Assembly (NCBI GenBank): GCA_046590205.1
Contig: JBKJTT010000065.1
Span: forward strand, 1 to 64,000
Reading direction: 5' to 3'
DNA: 64,000 nt
Source: DATDEW01 sp046590205
Lineage (GTDB): Bacteria; Bacteroidota; Ignavibacteria; Palsa-1295
The notes below the pieces were generated by a model that was given only the letters and a program-made list of their open reading frames with translations, made no database searches and was not told where the DNA came from. This document shows, piece after piece, positions 53,644 to 63,524 of this stretch (position 1 is the first letter of the stretch; each line of letters starts with the position of its first letter). The position numbers were made by a program, and so were the translations under genes.

Positions 53644-53931
53644 ATGATAGAATACGTCAGCTTGGTATCAAGACAAGACCTCGTTGGGATGTATCGCTAC
53701 GAGATAGCCGATGCTCTGCATCGAAGACATACTGTCGAAATACCGGAATCCGTGGTGCGCATCGATCCGCGTGACTACCAACGTGGTTCAGATAAAGACC
53801 ATCTGGATACCATTGCATGTGGTACTGTGCTTATGAGTATGGACGAGCATTCGCTTTTCCATATCGTTGACCGTTCTATGGTTAACCGTGCATACCGTGC
53901 CGCAGAAAACGTGCAGCTCTATGGCAAGTAG
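53644..53931 (+). CDS. Orphan 95-residue protein of unknown function
   Basis: The small protein begins MIEYVSLVSRQDLVGMYRYE. It is soluble, rich in charged residues and His, and has no signal peptide, transmembrane helix or recognised domain. It is a credible gene because of a strong SD (GGAAGGAG) at the right distance, a strong terminator 43 bp after the stop, and isolation between two minus-strand genes as its own transcription unit. The region SVVRIDPRDYQRG suggests a compact alpha/beta domain. The function is unknown. Confidence 0.7.
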   Translation: MIEYVSLVSRQDLVGMYRYEIADALHRRHTVEIPESVVRIDPRDYQRGSDKDHLDTIACGTVLMSMDEHSLFHIVDRSMVNRAYRAAENVQLYGK

Positions 53932-53973
53932 ATCAACTTCTCGTTGATCGGTTTGACATGGCGCATGCCGAAG

Positions 53974-54004
53974 AAGCCGCTCTTTCAAAGAGCGGCTTTC
54001 TTTA
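53974..54004 (+). terminator. Rho-independent terminator of the orphan gene
   Basis: AAGCCGCTCTT (53974-53984) pairs perfectly with AAGAGCGGCTT (53988-53998) around a three-base loop and is followed by a T-rich tail. Confidence 0.88.
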
Positions 54005-54193
54005 TTTAGGAAGTCGTGTTTCCTCTGTTGAGATGATTCTTGGTAGAACTGTCCGCTTACGTTTACTGGTCACAGATCGTATTTGAAGGCGAGAAAATTT
54101 CTCGGCACAGCATGATTTGGCAGTCAAAGTTTGGATATTGCATAGCTGCATACCCGAAACTGCAAGCAGACCTACATAGAGTAGATGTTTCAT
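54002..54193 (-). CDS. Possible small exported protein (weak call)
   Basis: This 63-codon frame starts 6 bp after the DUF899 gene stop on the same strand. The N-terminus (MKHLLYVGLLAVSGMQLCN) looks like a signal peptide, followed by a Cys- and Arg/Lys-rich tail. No SD lies before the ATG and the end overlaps the convergent terminator, so it may be spurious. No family was recognised. Confidence 0.3.
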   Translation of the reverse strand: MKHLLYVGLLAVSGMQLCNIQTLTAKSCCAEKFSRLQIRSVTSKRKRTVLPRIISTEETRLPK

Positions 54194-54199
54194 AGGAGA

Positions 54200-54784
54200 T
54201 TAGTACTTGTACTGCGGCTCCCAATCGCCTGCACCTTCGCCCAAGAGATCGAAGACATGCCATACACCTGCATACATATCACCCGGACCGAACTCATCGT
54301 AACCGATTCGTTTGATCGTACCGTCTTCTTGCTTCTGGAATGTTGAGTACCCAGGTTGTGGATAATATTTCCCATCCTTCATCTTGCCAAAGCCCATATC
54401 AATTGAGAATTCTTTGTCTTTATCAGAGAGCATCGTAAACTTCCAGCCCCGGCTCGAAGCGAATTCCTTCTGGACTTCAGGAGTATCAGGTGAGACAACA
54501 ACAAAGGCAGCTTTATTCGATAAATGATGCTCAACGCCGTTGATGCCGTCAGCCCACAATGTGCAATAGCGGCAGCTCTTGCCCATGTTATGAATAACGA
54601 TAAGGTCTTTCTTATCACCAAAAAGATCGCCAATACCGATTGGTAGGTTTTGGCTATCGATGAATTTGTATGATTTCTTAATGGTCGTTGGGTTTGCCTT
54701 CAAAAGCTCGATGATCTTCATCCGCTTCTGGACAATCTCCTGCTGGAGTGATTCGATTTCAGGGTTTGCGTAGAGTTCGTACAT
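54200..54784 (-). CDS. DUF899 family thioredoxin-like protein
   Basis: This 194-residue protein has a thioredoxin-like fold as judged from IVIHNMGKSCRYCTLWADG, with a Cys-x-x-Cys at the expected position, and the DUF899 pattern YSTFQKQEDGTIKR near the C-terminus, followed by GVWHVFDLLGEG. The family is probably redox-active, but its reaction is not established. An AraC-type regulator gene lies 45 bp upstream on the same strand, a common association for DUF899 genes, so the two may form a small operon. Confidence 0.85.
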   Translation of the reverse strand: MYELYANPEIESLQQEIVQKRMKIIELLKANPTTIKKSYKFIDSQNLPIGIGDLFGDKKDLIVIHNMGKSCRYCTLWADGINGVEHHLSNKAAFVVVSPDTPEVQKEFASSRGWKFTMLSDKDKEFSIDMGFGKMKDGKYYPQPGYSTFQKQEDGTIKRIGYDEFGPGDMYAGVWHVFDLLGEGAGDWEPQYKY

Positions 54785-54829
54785 GTGTATTGTGATTAGT
54801 AAAATACAAACATACGAAAGAGAAAAAGG

Positions 54830-55537
54830 TTATCCTTCTTCAATACTGCTATTTGGGGATTGTGGCTTAAATCGGTATTGAGCCGGTGGGACGCCATACA
54901 CGCGCTTGAAGAGTGTCGTGAACGAGCCGTGAGACTCGAAGCCGATCTTTTGGCTTATCTCCCCAACTTGCATGTCAGTTTCAATCAACAATGTACATGC
55001 ACGATCAAGACGTTTACTAATAATATACTGATGGGGAGTAACTTTGAAAACACGTTTGAAAAGACGAAGAAAATGAAATTGCGATAAGCATGCAATCTTG
55101 GCAAGGTGCACAATTGAAAGCTCATTTGCAAAGTGTGTATCTATCTCCTCTTTTGCAGAAAGCAACCTGTTATAGGTTTCACGTTTGACCTCCGGTCTGC
55201 TCTGGGGAAGGTTTGTTACATCCTCGCTTGCTCTGGCATGTGCATCGAGTGCGGTGCGTGTCAGTAGTTCGAGCGGTTCGGCAAGGTCTGCAAGCTCTCT
55301 GTTTATCTCATCGGCTTTTGTGCCAGTCATCTCGCGGATGGACTCGAGGTCGGTATGACGATAGAGCCGTTTGAAAAAATCCACATGCTCGGGCGGTATC
55401 GTCGTTGGTGTTTCATGCGAAAGATCTTCGGGCAGAGGTGACTCGCCATTACTATCAGAGAGTATCTGGTGTATGGCATTGCGGCGCGAGTCTATCTCAT
55501 CTCGCAGACGACGAAGCTCATGTTCTCTTGGTACCAT
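54830..55537 (-). CDS. AraC family transcriptional regulator
   Basis: This 235-residue protein has a C-terminal AraC/XylS DNA-binding domain of two helix-turn-helix motifs. The first is IVHLAKIACLSQFHFLRLFK and the second includes VGEISQKIGFESHGSFTTLF, ending RVYGVPPAQYR. The N-terminal about 130 residues are helical with no recognised sensor fold. It precedes the DUF899 gene on the same strand and is divergent from the EamA transporter gene, so it may control either. Confidence 0.9.
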   Translation of the reverse strand: MVPREHELRRLRDEIDSRRNAIHQILSDSNGESPLPEDLSHETPTTIPPEHVDFFKRLYRHTDLESIREMTGTKADEINRELADLAEPLELLTRTALDAHARASEDVTNLPQSRPEVKRETYNRLLSAKEEIDTHFANELSIVHLAKIACLSQFHFLRLFKRVFKVTPHQYIISKRLDRACTLLIETDMQVGEISQKIGFESHGSFTTLFKRVYGVPPAQYRFKPQSPNSSIEEG

Positions 55538-55689
55538 ATTGATTCACTAGGGGAAAGAAACGTTAGTGAAATTACCGTGACTCCATTATCTTTTCACCCG
55601 TCGCTCCGACATAAAAAAGGAACAACACTATCCGATCTACACTTGTAACATACAGCAAATTCACTAAAAGTTACGCCGAAGGGTAAAAA

Positions 55690-56619
55690 TTGTTGCACCG
55701 CGACGAAAAAAAAGCAAGAAAGGATAAGGCAGTCATTATGCTCTCGGCTCTCACTATTATGTGGGGGACAACCTTTGCCATTACACAAAACGCTCTCGCG
55801 GATGTATCCTCTATCCTCTTCGCAGCAATGCGCTTTGGGCTGGCATACATAATCTACATTGCATTCTCGAAGGCAGCACGAGACAGCATTCACATCATCA
55901 TCAACCCCAAGACAGAGCTTGAACGAGATTTGCGGCATAAGTCCGTTGTACTTGGCATTGCACTCGGAATGGGGTACGTCCTGCAATTTATCGGGCTTGA
56001 AACCACGACAACATCAAAGTCAGCATTCCTGACCGCAACGACAGTCGTCTGGACTCCGATGCTTGCAATACTCATTACAAAACATGTACTCAACCTTCCG
56101 ACTATCTTTGCAATCATCACATGTCTTATCGGTATTGTGCTTTTGACACACCCATTCCCTCTTGAAGAGATCGTTATAGGTGATGTGTACTCGCTCGGCT
56201 GTGCAATATGTTTTGGTGTCTATATCTTTCAGCTTGACCGCATCATGCCCAAAGCACTTGAGTATGAAAAGAGTGAAATTCGCGCCGTGATGATGGTAAG
56301 CGCGTTGCAGCTTGTTGTTGGTGTTGTAGCGATACTTTTAGTTATGCCATTTGCCGAAGCACCGCATGTTGAGTTCACGAGTAGGTTCATTATAGCGCTG
56401 CTCTATACTACGCTCTTCGCCACTGTCCTCTCGACCTACATTCAGTCAATGTACCAAAAAGAGATAACACCCGTAGCCGCAACGCTCATCTACACACTTG
56501 AGCCGGTAGCTGCCGTTATCGTCGCATACATCTTCATGAACGAACAGTTCACCCTTGGCGAATGGATAGGCGGCGCACTGATTGTTGGAGGGATGCTGTT
56601 AGGACAAATAAGACAATAA
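55690..56619 (+). CDS. EamA/DMT-superfamily permease
   Basis: This 309-residue protein has ten transmembrane segments in two EamA repeats; LTIMWGTTFAITQNAL marks the first and LIYTLEPVAAVIVAYIFMNE the second. Members export amino acids or other metabolites; the substrate is unknown. The first ATG (55738) is within the first helix and would remove a basic cytoplasmic tail, so I accept one of two adjacent TTG codons (55690 or 55693). The AraC regulator gene is divergent 152 bp away. Confidence 0.88.
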   Translation: MLHRDEKKARKDKAVIMLSALTIMWGTTFAITQNALADVSSILFAAMRFGLAYIIYIAFSKAARDSIHIIINPKTELERDLRHKSVVLGIALGMGYVLQFIGLETTTTSKSAFLTATTVVWTPMLAILITKHVLNLPTIFAIITCLIGIVLLTHPFPLEEIVIGDVYSLGCAICFGVYIFQLDRIMPKALEYEKSEIRAVMMVSALQLVVGVVAILLVMPFAEAPHVEFTSRFIIALLYTTLFATVLSTYIQSMYQKEITPVAATLIYTLEPVAAVIVAYIFMNEQFTLGEWIGGALIVGGMLLGQIRQ

Positions 56620-56625
56620 AGCACA

Positions 56626-57516
56626 ATGTCAAACTTTCGTAAAGACCCAAAGATAACTGTCTCCGATGGACAAGGCTTTCGGCTCGCTGATTTCGATCCG
56701 AGCTATACTGATAACTATTCCAATATTGAAGAAGCGAGGGAGGACCTCAAAAAAGACATCGAGAAGAACAGTAAGTATCAGGAAAAACTCTACGCCGAGG
56801 CAAGGCAATCAGTCCTTGTTATTTTTCAGGCAATGGATGGAGCAGGCAAAGACTCGACCATCAAGCATGTGATGACAGGGTTGAACCCGCAAAGTGTGCA
56901 TGTCAGGAGCTTCAAGAAACCCTCGCTTGCCGAACTTGCGCATGACTTCCTTTGGCGGACAACACTGCATCTGCCCGAACGAGGACACATCTCGATCTTT
57001 AACCGCTCCTACTATGAGGAGGTACTTGTCTGTAAGGTACATCCTGAATACATATTGGGACAAAAGATCGCCGGCATTAAGACACTCGATGATGTTAACG
57101 AGAAGTTTTGGTCAAAGCGGTATGATTCTATTCGCGAACATGAGAAGCATCTTCACCGCAACGGAACGACCGTCGTGAAGTTCTTCCTGCATGTCTCGAG
57201 GGAAGAGCAGAAGAAACGCTTCCTCGAACGCATTAACGACCCGGAAAAGAACTGGAAATACAACTCTGCAGATATTGCCGAACGAGAATTATGGGATGAT
57301 TATATGGCTGCCTACGAGGATGCAATCAAAGAGACGGCAACCGAACATGCCCCCTGGCACATCATCCCTGCTGATAACAAATGGTTCATGCAAATGGCTG
57401 TCGGGGATATACTCCACGATGTGTTTAAATCCCTCGATCTGCAATTTCCTGTGTTATCAGCGAAGGAAAGTGCCGAATTGGCAGGGGCAAAAGAACAGCT
57501 TTTGCGAAACCTTTAG
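56626..57516 (+). CDS. Polyphosphate kinase 2 family protein
   Basis: PPK2 enzymes transfer phosphate between polyphosphate and nucleotides. The 296-residue protein has Walker A AMDGAGKDSTIKH, the FKKPSLAELAHDFLWR lid-proximal segment and the Walker B-type FNRSYYEEVLV, with the acidic residues expected to coordinate Mg. It has a single PPK2 domain. Whether it prefers AMP, ADP or GDP cannot be read from sequence. It starts 6 bp after the EamA stop, so the two are likely co-transcribed. Confidence 0.94.
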   Translation: MSNFRKDPKITVSDGQGFRLADFDPSYTDNYSNIEEAREDLKKDIEKNSKYQEKLYAEARQSVLVIFQAMDGAGKDSTIKHVMTGLNPQSVHVRSFKKPSLAELAHDFLWRTTLHLPERGHISIFNRSYYEEVLVCKVHPEYILGQKIAGIKTLDDVNEKFWSKRYDSIREHEKHLHRNGTTVVKFFLHVSREEQKKRFLERINDPEKNWKYNSADIAERELWDDYMAAYEDAIKETATEHAPWHIIPADNKWFMQMAVGDILHDVFKSLDLQFPVLSAKESAELAGAKEQLLRNL

Positions 57517-57578
57517 CCAATTTTCGTGTCTAATATATAAGGTGGATTCTGCTTTCGGAATCCCCACCGACAGAGACG

Positions 57579-60500
57579 ATGAAAAAGAACGCATTTATAA
57601 TATTACTATTGGTCTTCATGACGGGCAGTGCCCTTACCCTTTGGGGGCAAAGCACCCCGTTCGGTAAAAACAAGGTTCAATATCGCGAGTTCAACTGGAA
57701 GTATATCCAGTCTGCACACTTCGATGTTTATTACTACGATGGCGGTAAAGAGCTTGCTGACTTCACAGCTGAAGTTGCTGAACCGGCACTTATAAGCATC
57801 CAAAAAACTTGTCACTTCGACGTAACCGACCGCATCACCCTTATTATCTATAACTCACACAATGATTTTCAGCAGACGAATGCAGTCGGCGAATTTTTAC
57901 CCGAAGGTGTTGGCGGCGTTACGGAGTTATTGAAGAACCGTGTCGTTGTGCCTTTTGAAGGCGACTATACAAAGTTTCGTCATGTCATACATCACGAGCT
58001 TGTTCATGCCGTTCTCAATGAGATGTTCTCCGGCGGTTCGTACCAAGCATTACTTACCGGCGGAGGTATGCAGATACCAACATGGATGAATGAAGGACTT
58101 GCCGAATATGAGTCACTTGTCGGGCTTGATGCTGAGACTGACATGTTCATGCGCGACGCAGTTCTTGCCGATGAGGTCCCGAAGCTTGAACGCTTAGCTG
58201 GATATGTTCAATACCGCGTCGGGCAAACGATGTATACTTACATCGCAGATAAATACGGAGCAGAAAAAGTTGGCGAGCTTCTCAATAGAATAAAAATGTC
58301 GCGCTCACCGGAGCTTGGTTTCCGCTCGACGTTCGGTTTAGGAATATCAGAGTTTGGCGAACGCTTTCAAGAATATCTCAAGAAAAAGTATTTCCCTGAT
58401 ATTGCAAAGTACGAAGACCCCGCGACATTCGCAGAGGTCATCGCTGATCATAAAAAACTTGATAACTTCTTCAACTCATCCCCGGAAATTTCTCCCAACG
58501 GAGAGTACGTAGCATATATCAGCGATAGAGATGAATCCTTTGACGTATGGGTGCAAAGTTTAAGTAATCCGAAAGATCTCAAGCGTGTCTTATCCGGCGG
58601 CGGCTCTACAGCAGACTTCGAGGAACTTCATCTTCTCGCTCCGGGCTTAGCATGGACACATGACGGAAAGAGTGTAGCCGTGGTCTCAAAGGCAGGCAGA
58701 TATGATATTATTTCTATCATTGATGTCAAGACAGGAGAGATTAATAAACTTCCTATATCAAATCTTGATGGTATTTTTCAACTTAAAGTATCACCTGATG
58801 GTAAGTACATCGGATTTATAGGGTATCGTGATGGTGCTAGTGATCTTTACCTCTATGAAATGGAGTCAAAATCGTTCAAGAACTTGACACGTGACGTATT
58901 TAGCGACCAGGATATCTGTTGGACAGGTGATTCACGTTCGATCATTTTTTCAAGCGATAGAAAAGCGCACATTACTCCCGGGGAATATATTGTAGATGGA
59001 GTAGCACAAGCAGCATATAAACGCGAGGGTTGGGATCTTTATGAGTTCAACATTGATAATACCACCATCTCACAACTTACCAATACGCTTGGAATCAATG
59101 AAGAAAAGCCCTCGATGGCGTATGATAAAAAGACACTTTTTTTTACGAGTGATTCCAATGGTATTGACAATATCTACGCATACGACCTTCAGACTAAGGT
59201 GCGCCGCCCGGTGACAAACTCCGTTTCACGTATTGTACAAATATCAAGTTCGAAAGATGCTTCAAAGCTTGCGTTCTGTGCTGTAAACAAGACCGGATAC
59301 AATATCTATGTAATGCGTAACCCGCTTGATAGAAATGTTGACAGCGTCCCATTGACAGATTTTTATTCCGATAAACGGGAAATCTCCATGGCATCTGACT
59401 CAGTGATTGCAAAACACTCGGGTGATAAAAATACCAATCTTGAGCCTGACACAACAAGGGGATATGGAGGAGTAGGAATCGACCTCACGAACTACGTTTA
59501 TAGCAACAATCCTGATGCGAATGCTTCACGTATAGACATGCGTGAGAAGATCAAACCTACTGTGCCTGTTATCACAAATTACAAAGACAGTACTGGCGAT
59601 TACATTGAGCGCGAGTATAAATTACTTTTCTCATCTGATATTATCACCGGTAGTGCCGGTTATGTCGGATACTATGGACTGATGGGTTCAGCGCAGATGT
59701 TATTTTCGGATGAACTTGGCAATCATCAACTGTACTTTGCCACGAATCTTATCATTGATCTAAAAAATTCTTCTTATTTACTTGCATATTACAACTTGAC
59801 CGATAGGATCAACTATGGGGTTCAAGGTTTTCATACAGCACGCTTTTTTTACACAGTTCCTGATGCAGGATACCAAGATAGATACAATTTCTTTTATTCG
59901 CGATTTACAACGTCGGGAATTTCGGGTGTGGCATCATATCCATTTGATAGGTTCTCACGGCTTGATCTTTCGTTTGCGGCACAGATTCATTCAAAAGATG
60001 TAATTGATGAGAACCTCAATGTCCCTACAAAGACGAAATACTCGCTCTCGCCTTCTCTTTCATATATCTTCGATAATACATCATGGAGCTACTTCTACCC
60101 GAAGGGCGGCTCACGGTATAACCTAAGTGTCTCAGCAGCACCTGGTTTTGGGAGTAAGTTCATCGGCTTCTTTACCCCATCTCTTGACTTCCGTCATTAT
60201 ATTCCTCTTTTCGGAGGGACATCACTTGCATTGCGATTTGCAGGTGCAGTAAGTGTCGGACCAAATCCGCAGAAGTTTTATCTTGGCGGTATGGATGGTT
60301 GGATCAACAGTTATACCAGCGAGTATGCATATCCAATAACTGAACCCGAAGATATTTCATTTTATGGAGTAGGTCTCCCATTACGCGGATATGCCTACAA
60401 TGAAAAAGTAGGTACAAAGTACATGCTCACAAACATTGCGTGGCGCTTCCCATTCCCTATTTTTGTCTCCGGGGCACCACTTGGCTTGTTCGCCGAAGCA

Positions 60501-60716
60501 TTTATTGATGCAGGTACAGCATGGGACAAAGAACTTTATCTATTCCGCAAAAAAAGCAATGGAAGTTATGTTACTGACGACCTGCTTATGTCAACAGGTA
60601 TCGGCTTCCGTACTTATTTTTTCGGGTTCTATCTGAAAATGGATATTGCATGGCGCACAGACTTACAGTTATGGTCTCAACCTAACTACCTCTTCTCGAT
60701 CGGACAAGATTTCTAA
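57579..60716 (+). CDS. Putative metalloprotease with TolB-like propeller and outer-membrane barrel
   Basis: The 1045-residue protein has a signal peptide ending near LTLWGQ. The N-terminal domain has a gluzincin-type zinc motif HHELVHAV (His139-Glu140-x-x-His143) and a downstream NEGLAEY (171-177) that could supply the third ligand, like Peptidase_MA enzymes. A propeller follows (about 290-600, ISPNGEYVAYISDRDE and VSPDGKYIGFIGYRDG), then a C-terminal region of barrel strands (FAEAFIDAGTAWDKE, ending in Phe) like BamA. The domain order peptidase-propeller-barrel suggests a surface-exposed protease. The convergent next gene ends 4 bp beyond its stop. Confidence 0.85.
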   Translation: MKKNAFIILLLVFMTGSALTLWGQSTPFGKNKVQYREFNWKYIQSAHFDVYYYDGGKELADFTAEVAEPALISIQKTCHFDVTDRITLIIYNSHNDFQQTNAVGEFLPEGVGGVTELLKNRVVVPFEGDYTKFRHVIHHELVHAVLNEMFSGGSYQALLTGGGMQIPTWMNEGLAEYESLVGLDAETDMFMRDAVLADEVPKLERLAGYVQYRVGQTMYTYIADKYGAEKVGELLNRIKMSRSPELGFRSTFGLGISEFGERFQEYLKKKYFPDIAKYEDPATFAEVIADHKKLDNFFNSSPEISPNGEYVAYISDRDESFDVWVQSLSNPKDLKRVLSGGGSTADFEELHLLAPGLAWTHDGKSVAVVSKAGRYDIISIIDVKTGEINKLPISNLDGIFQLKVSPDGKYIGFIGYRDGASDLYLYEMESKSFKNLTRDVFSDQDICWTGDSRSIIFSSDRKAHITPGEYIVDGVAQAAYKREGWDLYEFNIDNTTISQLTNTLGINEEKPSMAYDKKTLFFTSDSNGIDNIYAYDLQTKVRRPVTNSVSRIVQISSSKDASKLAFCAVNKTGYNIYVMRNPLDRNVDSVPLTDFYSDKREISMASDSVIAKHSGDKNTNLEPDTTRGYGGVGIDLTNYVYSNNPDANASRIDMREKIKPTVPVITNYKDSTGDYIEREYKLLFSSDIITGSAGYVGYYGLMGSAQMLFSDELGNHQLYFATNLIIDLKNSSYLLAYYNLTDRINYGVQGFHTARFFYTVPDAGYQDRYNFFYSRFTTSGISGVASYPFDRFSRLDLSFAAQIHSKDVIDENLNVPTKTKYSLSPSLSYIFDNTSWSYFYPKGGSRYNLSVSAAPGFGSKFIGFFTPSLDFRHYIPLFGGTSLALRFAGAVSVGPNPQKFYLGGMDGWINSYTSEYAYPITEPEDISFYGVGLPLRGYAYNEKVGTKYMLTNIAWRFPFPIFVSGAPLGLFAEAFIDAGTAWDKELYLFRKKSNGSYVTDDLLMSTGIGFRTYFFGFYLKMDIAWRTDLQLWSQPNYLFSIGQDF

Positions 60717-60720
60717 GATA

Positions 60721-63438
60721 CTATTTGTCAATGATGAAAGAAGATACGCTCGTTTCTTCTTTTCCTTCATTCTTGAAAGTTATGATACAAAAATATGTTC
60801 CTGGAGGTAAACCAGAAACGTTTACCCCTCTTGTTTCCTGATTCCTATCGGGTATATAGAATGTTTGAATATGACGTTCACTACCAAGAACATCACATAT
60901 CCTCATCACCACTGTTGTATTCATAGGAACACCACCAGTAGTTGAGAGCTGAAGCATAAGAACACCGTTTCGTACAGGATTAGGATAGGTCTGTACTATA
61001 AAACCATTTATACCCTCGATTACAGTTGGAGTATCAAGCGTAGTATCCGGTGGAAAAGGACGATACGGTGTAGTCGGTGTCAGTATCATATTATCAATAT
61101 CAAGCAGGTACTCTGTTGAAGTTGGATGCGTTCCAGTGCAGACGAATTCAATAGTATGTTTTCCTTTTGCAAGGAATACTCTACTTCCTGAAAGTTTTGA
61201 TGATCGACGAATATCGTAATCATCAAACCCGACTATCTTTGTTGAAAGAATGGAATCTATGAATACATCAAAGTTTCCATATCTTCTTCCTATCCCATGA
61301 TAGTATGATATATCGAACGTATCACTAACAGGGACTATGAAGTGGAAGCCAAGTCGTTTACCGGGTTTTTTTGCCCAAAAGAATCCGGTATTATGCTGAC
61401 TAAATGAAGTATCAGCAATAAGCCCTAAATATCGCGGCCAAGCATCATCAGTTTGGTAGTGGGGTGGATACATATCTTCAAACTCGTACTGTAATATTCG
61501 CGATATTTGGAACGAGGAATCAGAGGTAATTAAACCACTTCCGTTGATACGAGCTGATACTTTGTATTTTCCTTCAGGAAGCCACGGAATGTTTGCCCAT
61601 AGGTCAAACCTATAATTCGAGTCAGGTTTAATTCCTGTTGCAATCAAGGCAGTATCTATATAAAGTGATATAGTGCTTCCGCTCGGGTAGCCTCCTCCAC
61701 GAACATGAATTCGTTCGCTATAACGATATACATACGGGATACTATCTCGAATTATAGTAAGTACAGGATTCTTCAAAACGGTAATTGGTTCAGGGCGGAC
61801 GACACCATTAATGCTCATCATATACCGAGCGTTCGTAAGTGAAGGAATATCTACAATAGTAGAAAATAATCCTTTACTATCAGCGTTCATGGTAATGAAT
61901 GTACTACTACCAAGCTTTGCAGTAATTACTTCATTCGGCATATATCCTGTCCCACCGACTGCAAACTTCTCCCCCACTCTTACCGAGTCTCGAGAAACCC
62001 AAAATGGTGTCCACTGTTTGTAAAAGAACCCAACAGTTCGGAAGTTTACTTGGAAGTCATTCCTATATCCGTGTTCAAGTTTAAGGTCGAATGACTTATG
62101 GAAATCATAAGGGGCAAGGACATGAAATCTGTACATGCTATACCACCTATCAGGACATCCGGTAAAAGGGAGTGAGAATCCACCGTCCTCGAAAAAATTT
62201 CCACCGTTGAAATACTCTTCCATCCCAGTATAACGAATATAATTATCTAAATTTGAGTCTATCGTGAACATCGGGTCTCCTTTGAGAAAATATGCTCCGT
62301 TATATTCAGGGAATGCCATATGTATCCCTATGTATTTTCCTCTTCCAAGTAATGCCCCACCGGGATGAAGTACTCCAAACTTCGTCGGAGTAGATTCATT
62401 GTACAGTGTCTTGAAATATCCTACCTTTCCCCTATCAACTTGCTCTTCGGAATATGTTACTTCGGCTAATATAGATGGCGTAAACACTGAATGATTAATA
62501 AGGACGATCTTACCCTTGAATGCAAAGGGCATTGGGAAATATGATGTAAACTCTCCGCCTTTAGTTACATACTGATAAAATGAGTTGATATTCCTAAGAC
62601 CAGCACCTGCACCGAAAAAATCCGGTAGTGGGACCTCTACACTTGGATATGGAGAGCCATCCCAATACATAGCAAGCGTTATCTTTCGTAAGATTGCGCT
62701 ATCGATAATACTTGGAAGGATATTAAGCATTTTAATAATTCCTGATCCATCAATATTAGCCAAGACAAGAGTATCGTTGGCGGGTAAAGTTTCGGAAATA
62801 TTTATTGTCTTTGTATTCGTATTATCCCAGATTGTACCCGTTTGATGGAGTCGTGCCTCTGCCGATTGAAGCTGTTGCATATACGTAGTTGACGGAGGAT
62901 TCCTAAATGATTCAACGCGATTAGAATCTTGGATACGTCTATACTCAACTGCCCAGAGCAAACAACATACATTCCAATCGGCATAGTATGTCACTCGAAA
63001 ATTCCGTTTGTAGGGAATCTGAAGATCACAGACCTGTGCACCGGAACAAACGGAATCAAGTGGTGCACGGAATGCACCATTATTCTGCTTAAAAAAAGAA
63101 TAGAGGTGTCCTTCTGCAACCAGTGAATCATCTACACGAATGCGGAAGAACGTGAGTGAATCTTGCTGCTGGTAGAGATGCGTCCAGAGATGTGTGATGA
63201 TACCCGCACCGGTATCTTGAGCTAAAACATGAAAGCCATCGATTGGGTCACGTGCACCTTTTGGCCAGCCAACCGCTGCACTAATTCGAATGGGTTCATT
63301 ATCTATATTATCAAGACGGGTAATAGCGAGCGGGTCAGTAATACGCTCATAATAATCTAACTCTTGAGCGTTTGCCATCTCGACGAAGCTGACAAAAGCA
63401 TACAGCAGGACAGGTAGAACAACTCGAAGTAATTTCAT
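60721..63438 (-). CDS. Secreted DUF2961 protein with T9SS type A sorting domain
   Basis: ATG 63438 gives 905 residues with a signal peptide (MKLLRVVLPVLLYAFVSFVE, cleavage near ANAQ); an ATG six codons upstream is less likely. The N-terminal half carries DUF2961 features (DTGAGIITHLWTHLYQQ, VPLPDFFGAGAG, FPMPF), a family found among secreted carbohydrate-active proteins. Beta-sandwich-like domains follow (YEFEDMYPPHYQTDDAWPR could be a carbohydrate-binding-like module). The final about 85 residues (VQTYPNPVRNGVLMLQLS to the Lys end) form the type IX sorting domain. The substrate is probably a glycan, inferred from the family only. Confidence 0.85.
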   Translation of the reverse strand: MKLLRVVLPVLLYAFVSFVEMANAQELDYYERITDPLAITRLDNIDNEPIRISAAVGWPKGARDPIDGFHVLAQDTGAGIITHLWTHLYQQQDSLTFFRIRVDDSLVAEGHLYSFFKQNNGAFRAPLDSVCSGAQVCDLQIPYKRNFRVTYYADWNVCCLLWAVEYRRIQDSNRVESFRNPPSTTYMQQLQSAEARLHQTGTIWDNTNTKTINISETLPANDTLVLANIDGSGIIKMLNILPSIIDSAILRKITLAMYWDGSPYPSVEVPLPDFFGAGAGLRNINSFYQYVTKGGEFTSYFPMPFAFKGKIVLINHSVFTPSILAEVTYSEEQVDRGKVGYFKTLYNESTPTKFGVLHPGGALLGRGKYIGIHMAFPEYNGAYFLKGDPMFTIDSNLDNYIRYTGMEEYFNGGNFFEDGGFSLPFTGCPDRWYSMYRFHVLAPYDFHKSFDLKLEHGYRNDFQVNFRTVGFFYKQWTPFWVSRDSVRVGEKFAVGGTGYMPNEVITAKLGSSTFITMNADSKGLFSTIVDIPSLTNARYMMSINGVVRPEPITVLKNPVLTIIRDSIPYVYRYSERIHVRGGGYPSGSTISLYIDTALIATGIKPDSNYRFDLWANIPWLPEGKYKVSARINGSGLITSDSSFQISRILQYEFEDMYPPHYQTDDAWPRYLGLIADTSFSQHNTGFFWAKKPGKRLGFHFIVPVSDTFDISYYHGIGRRYGNFDVFIDSILSTKIVGFDDYDIRRSSKLSGSRVFLAKGKHTIEFVCTGTHPTSTEYLLDIDNMILTPTTPYRPFPPDTTLDTPTVIEGINGFIVQTYPNPVRNGVLMLQLSTTGGVPMNTTVVMRICDVLGSERHIQTFYIPDRNQETRGVNVSGLPPGTYFCIITFKNEGKEETSVSSFIIDK

Positions 63439-63524
63439 ATTGTCATAAACAACCATAGATTCAGAGGCGAGGTTCGCTAAGATAGGGGCATTATTTGTGC
63501 CCTTGTAAAAGAGTTGAGTGGTTG

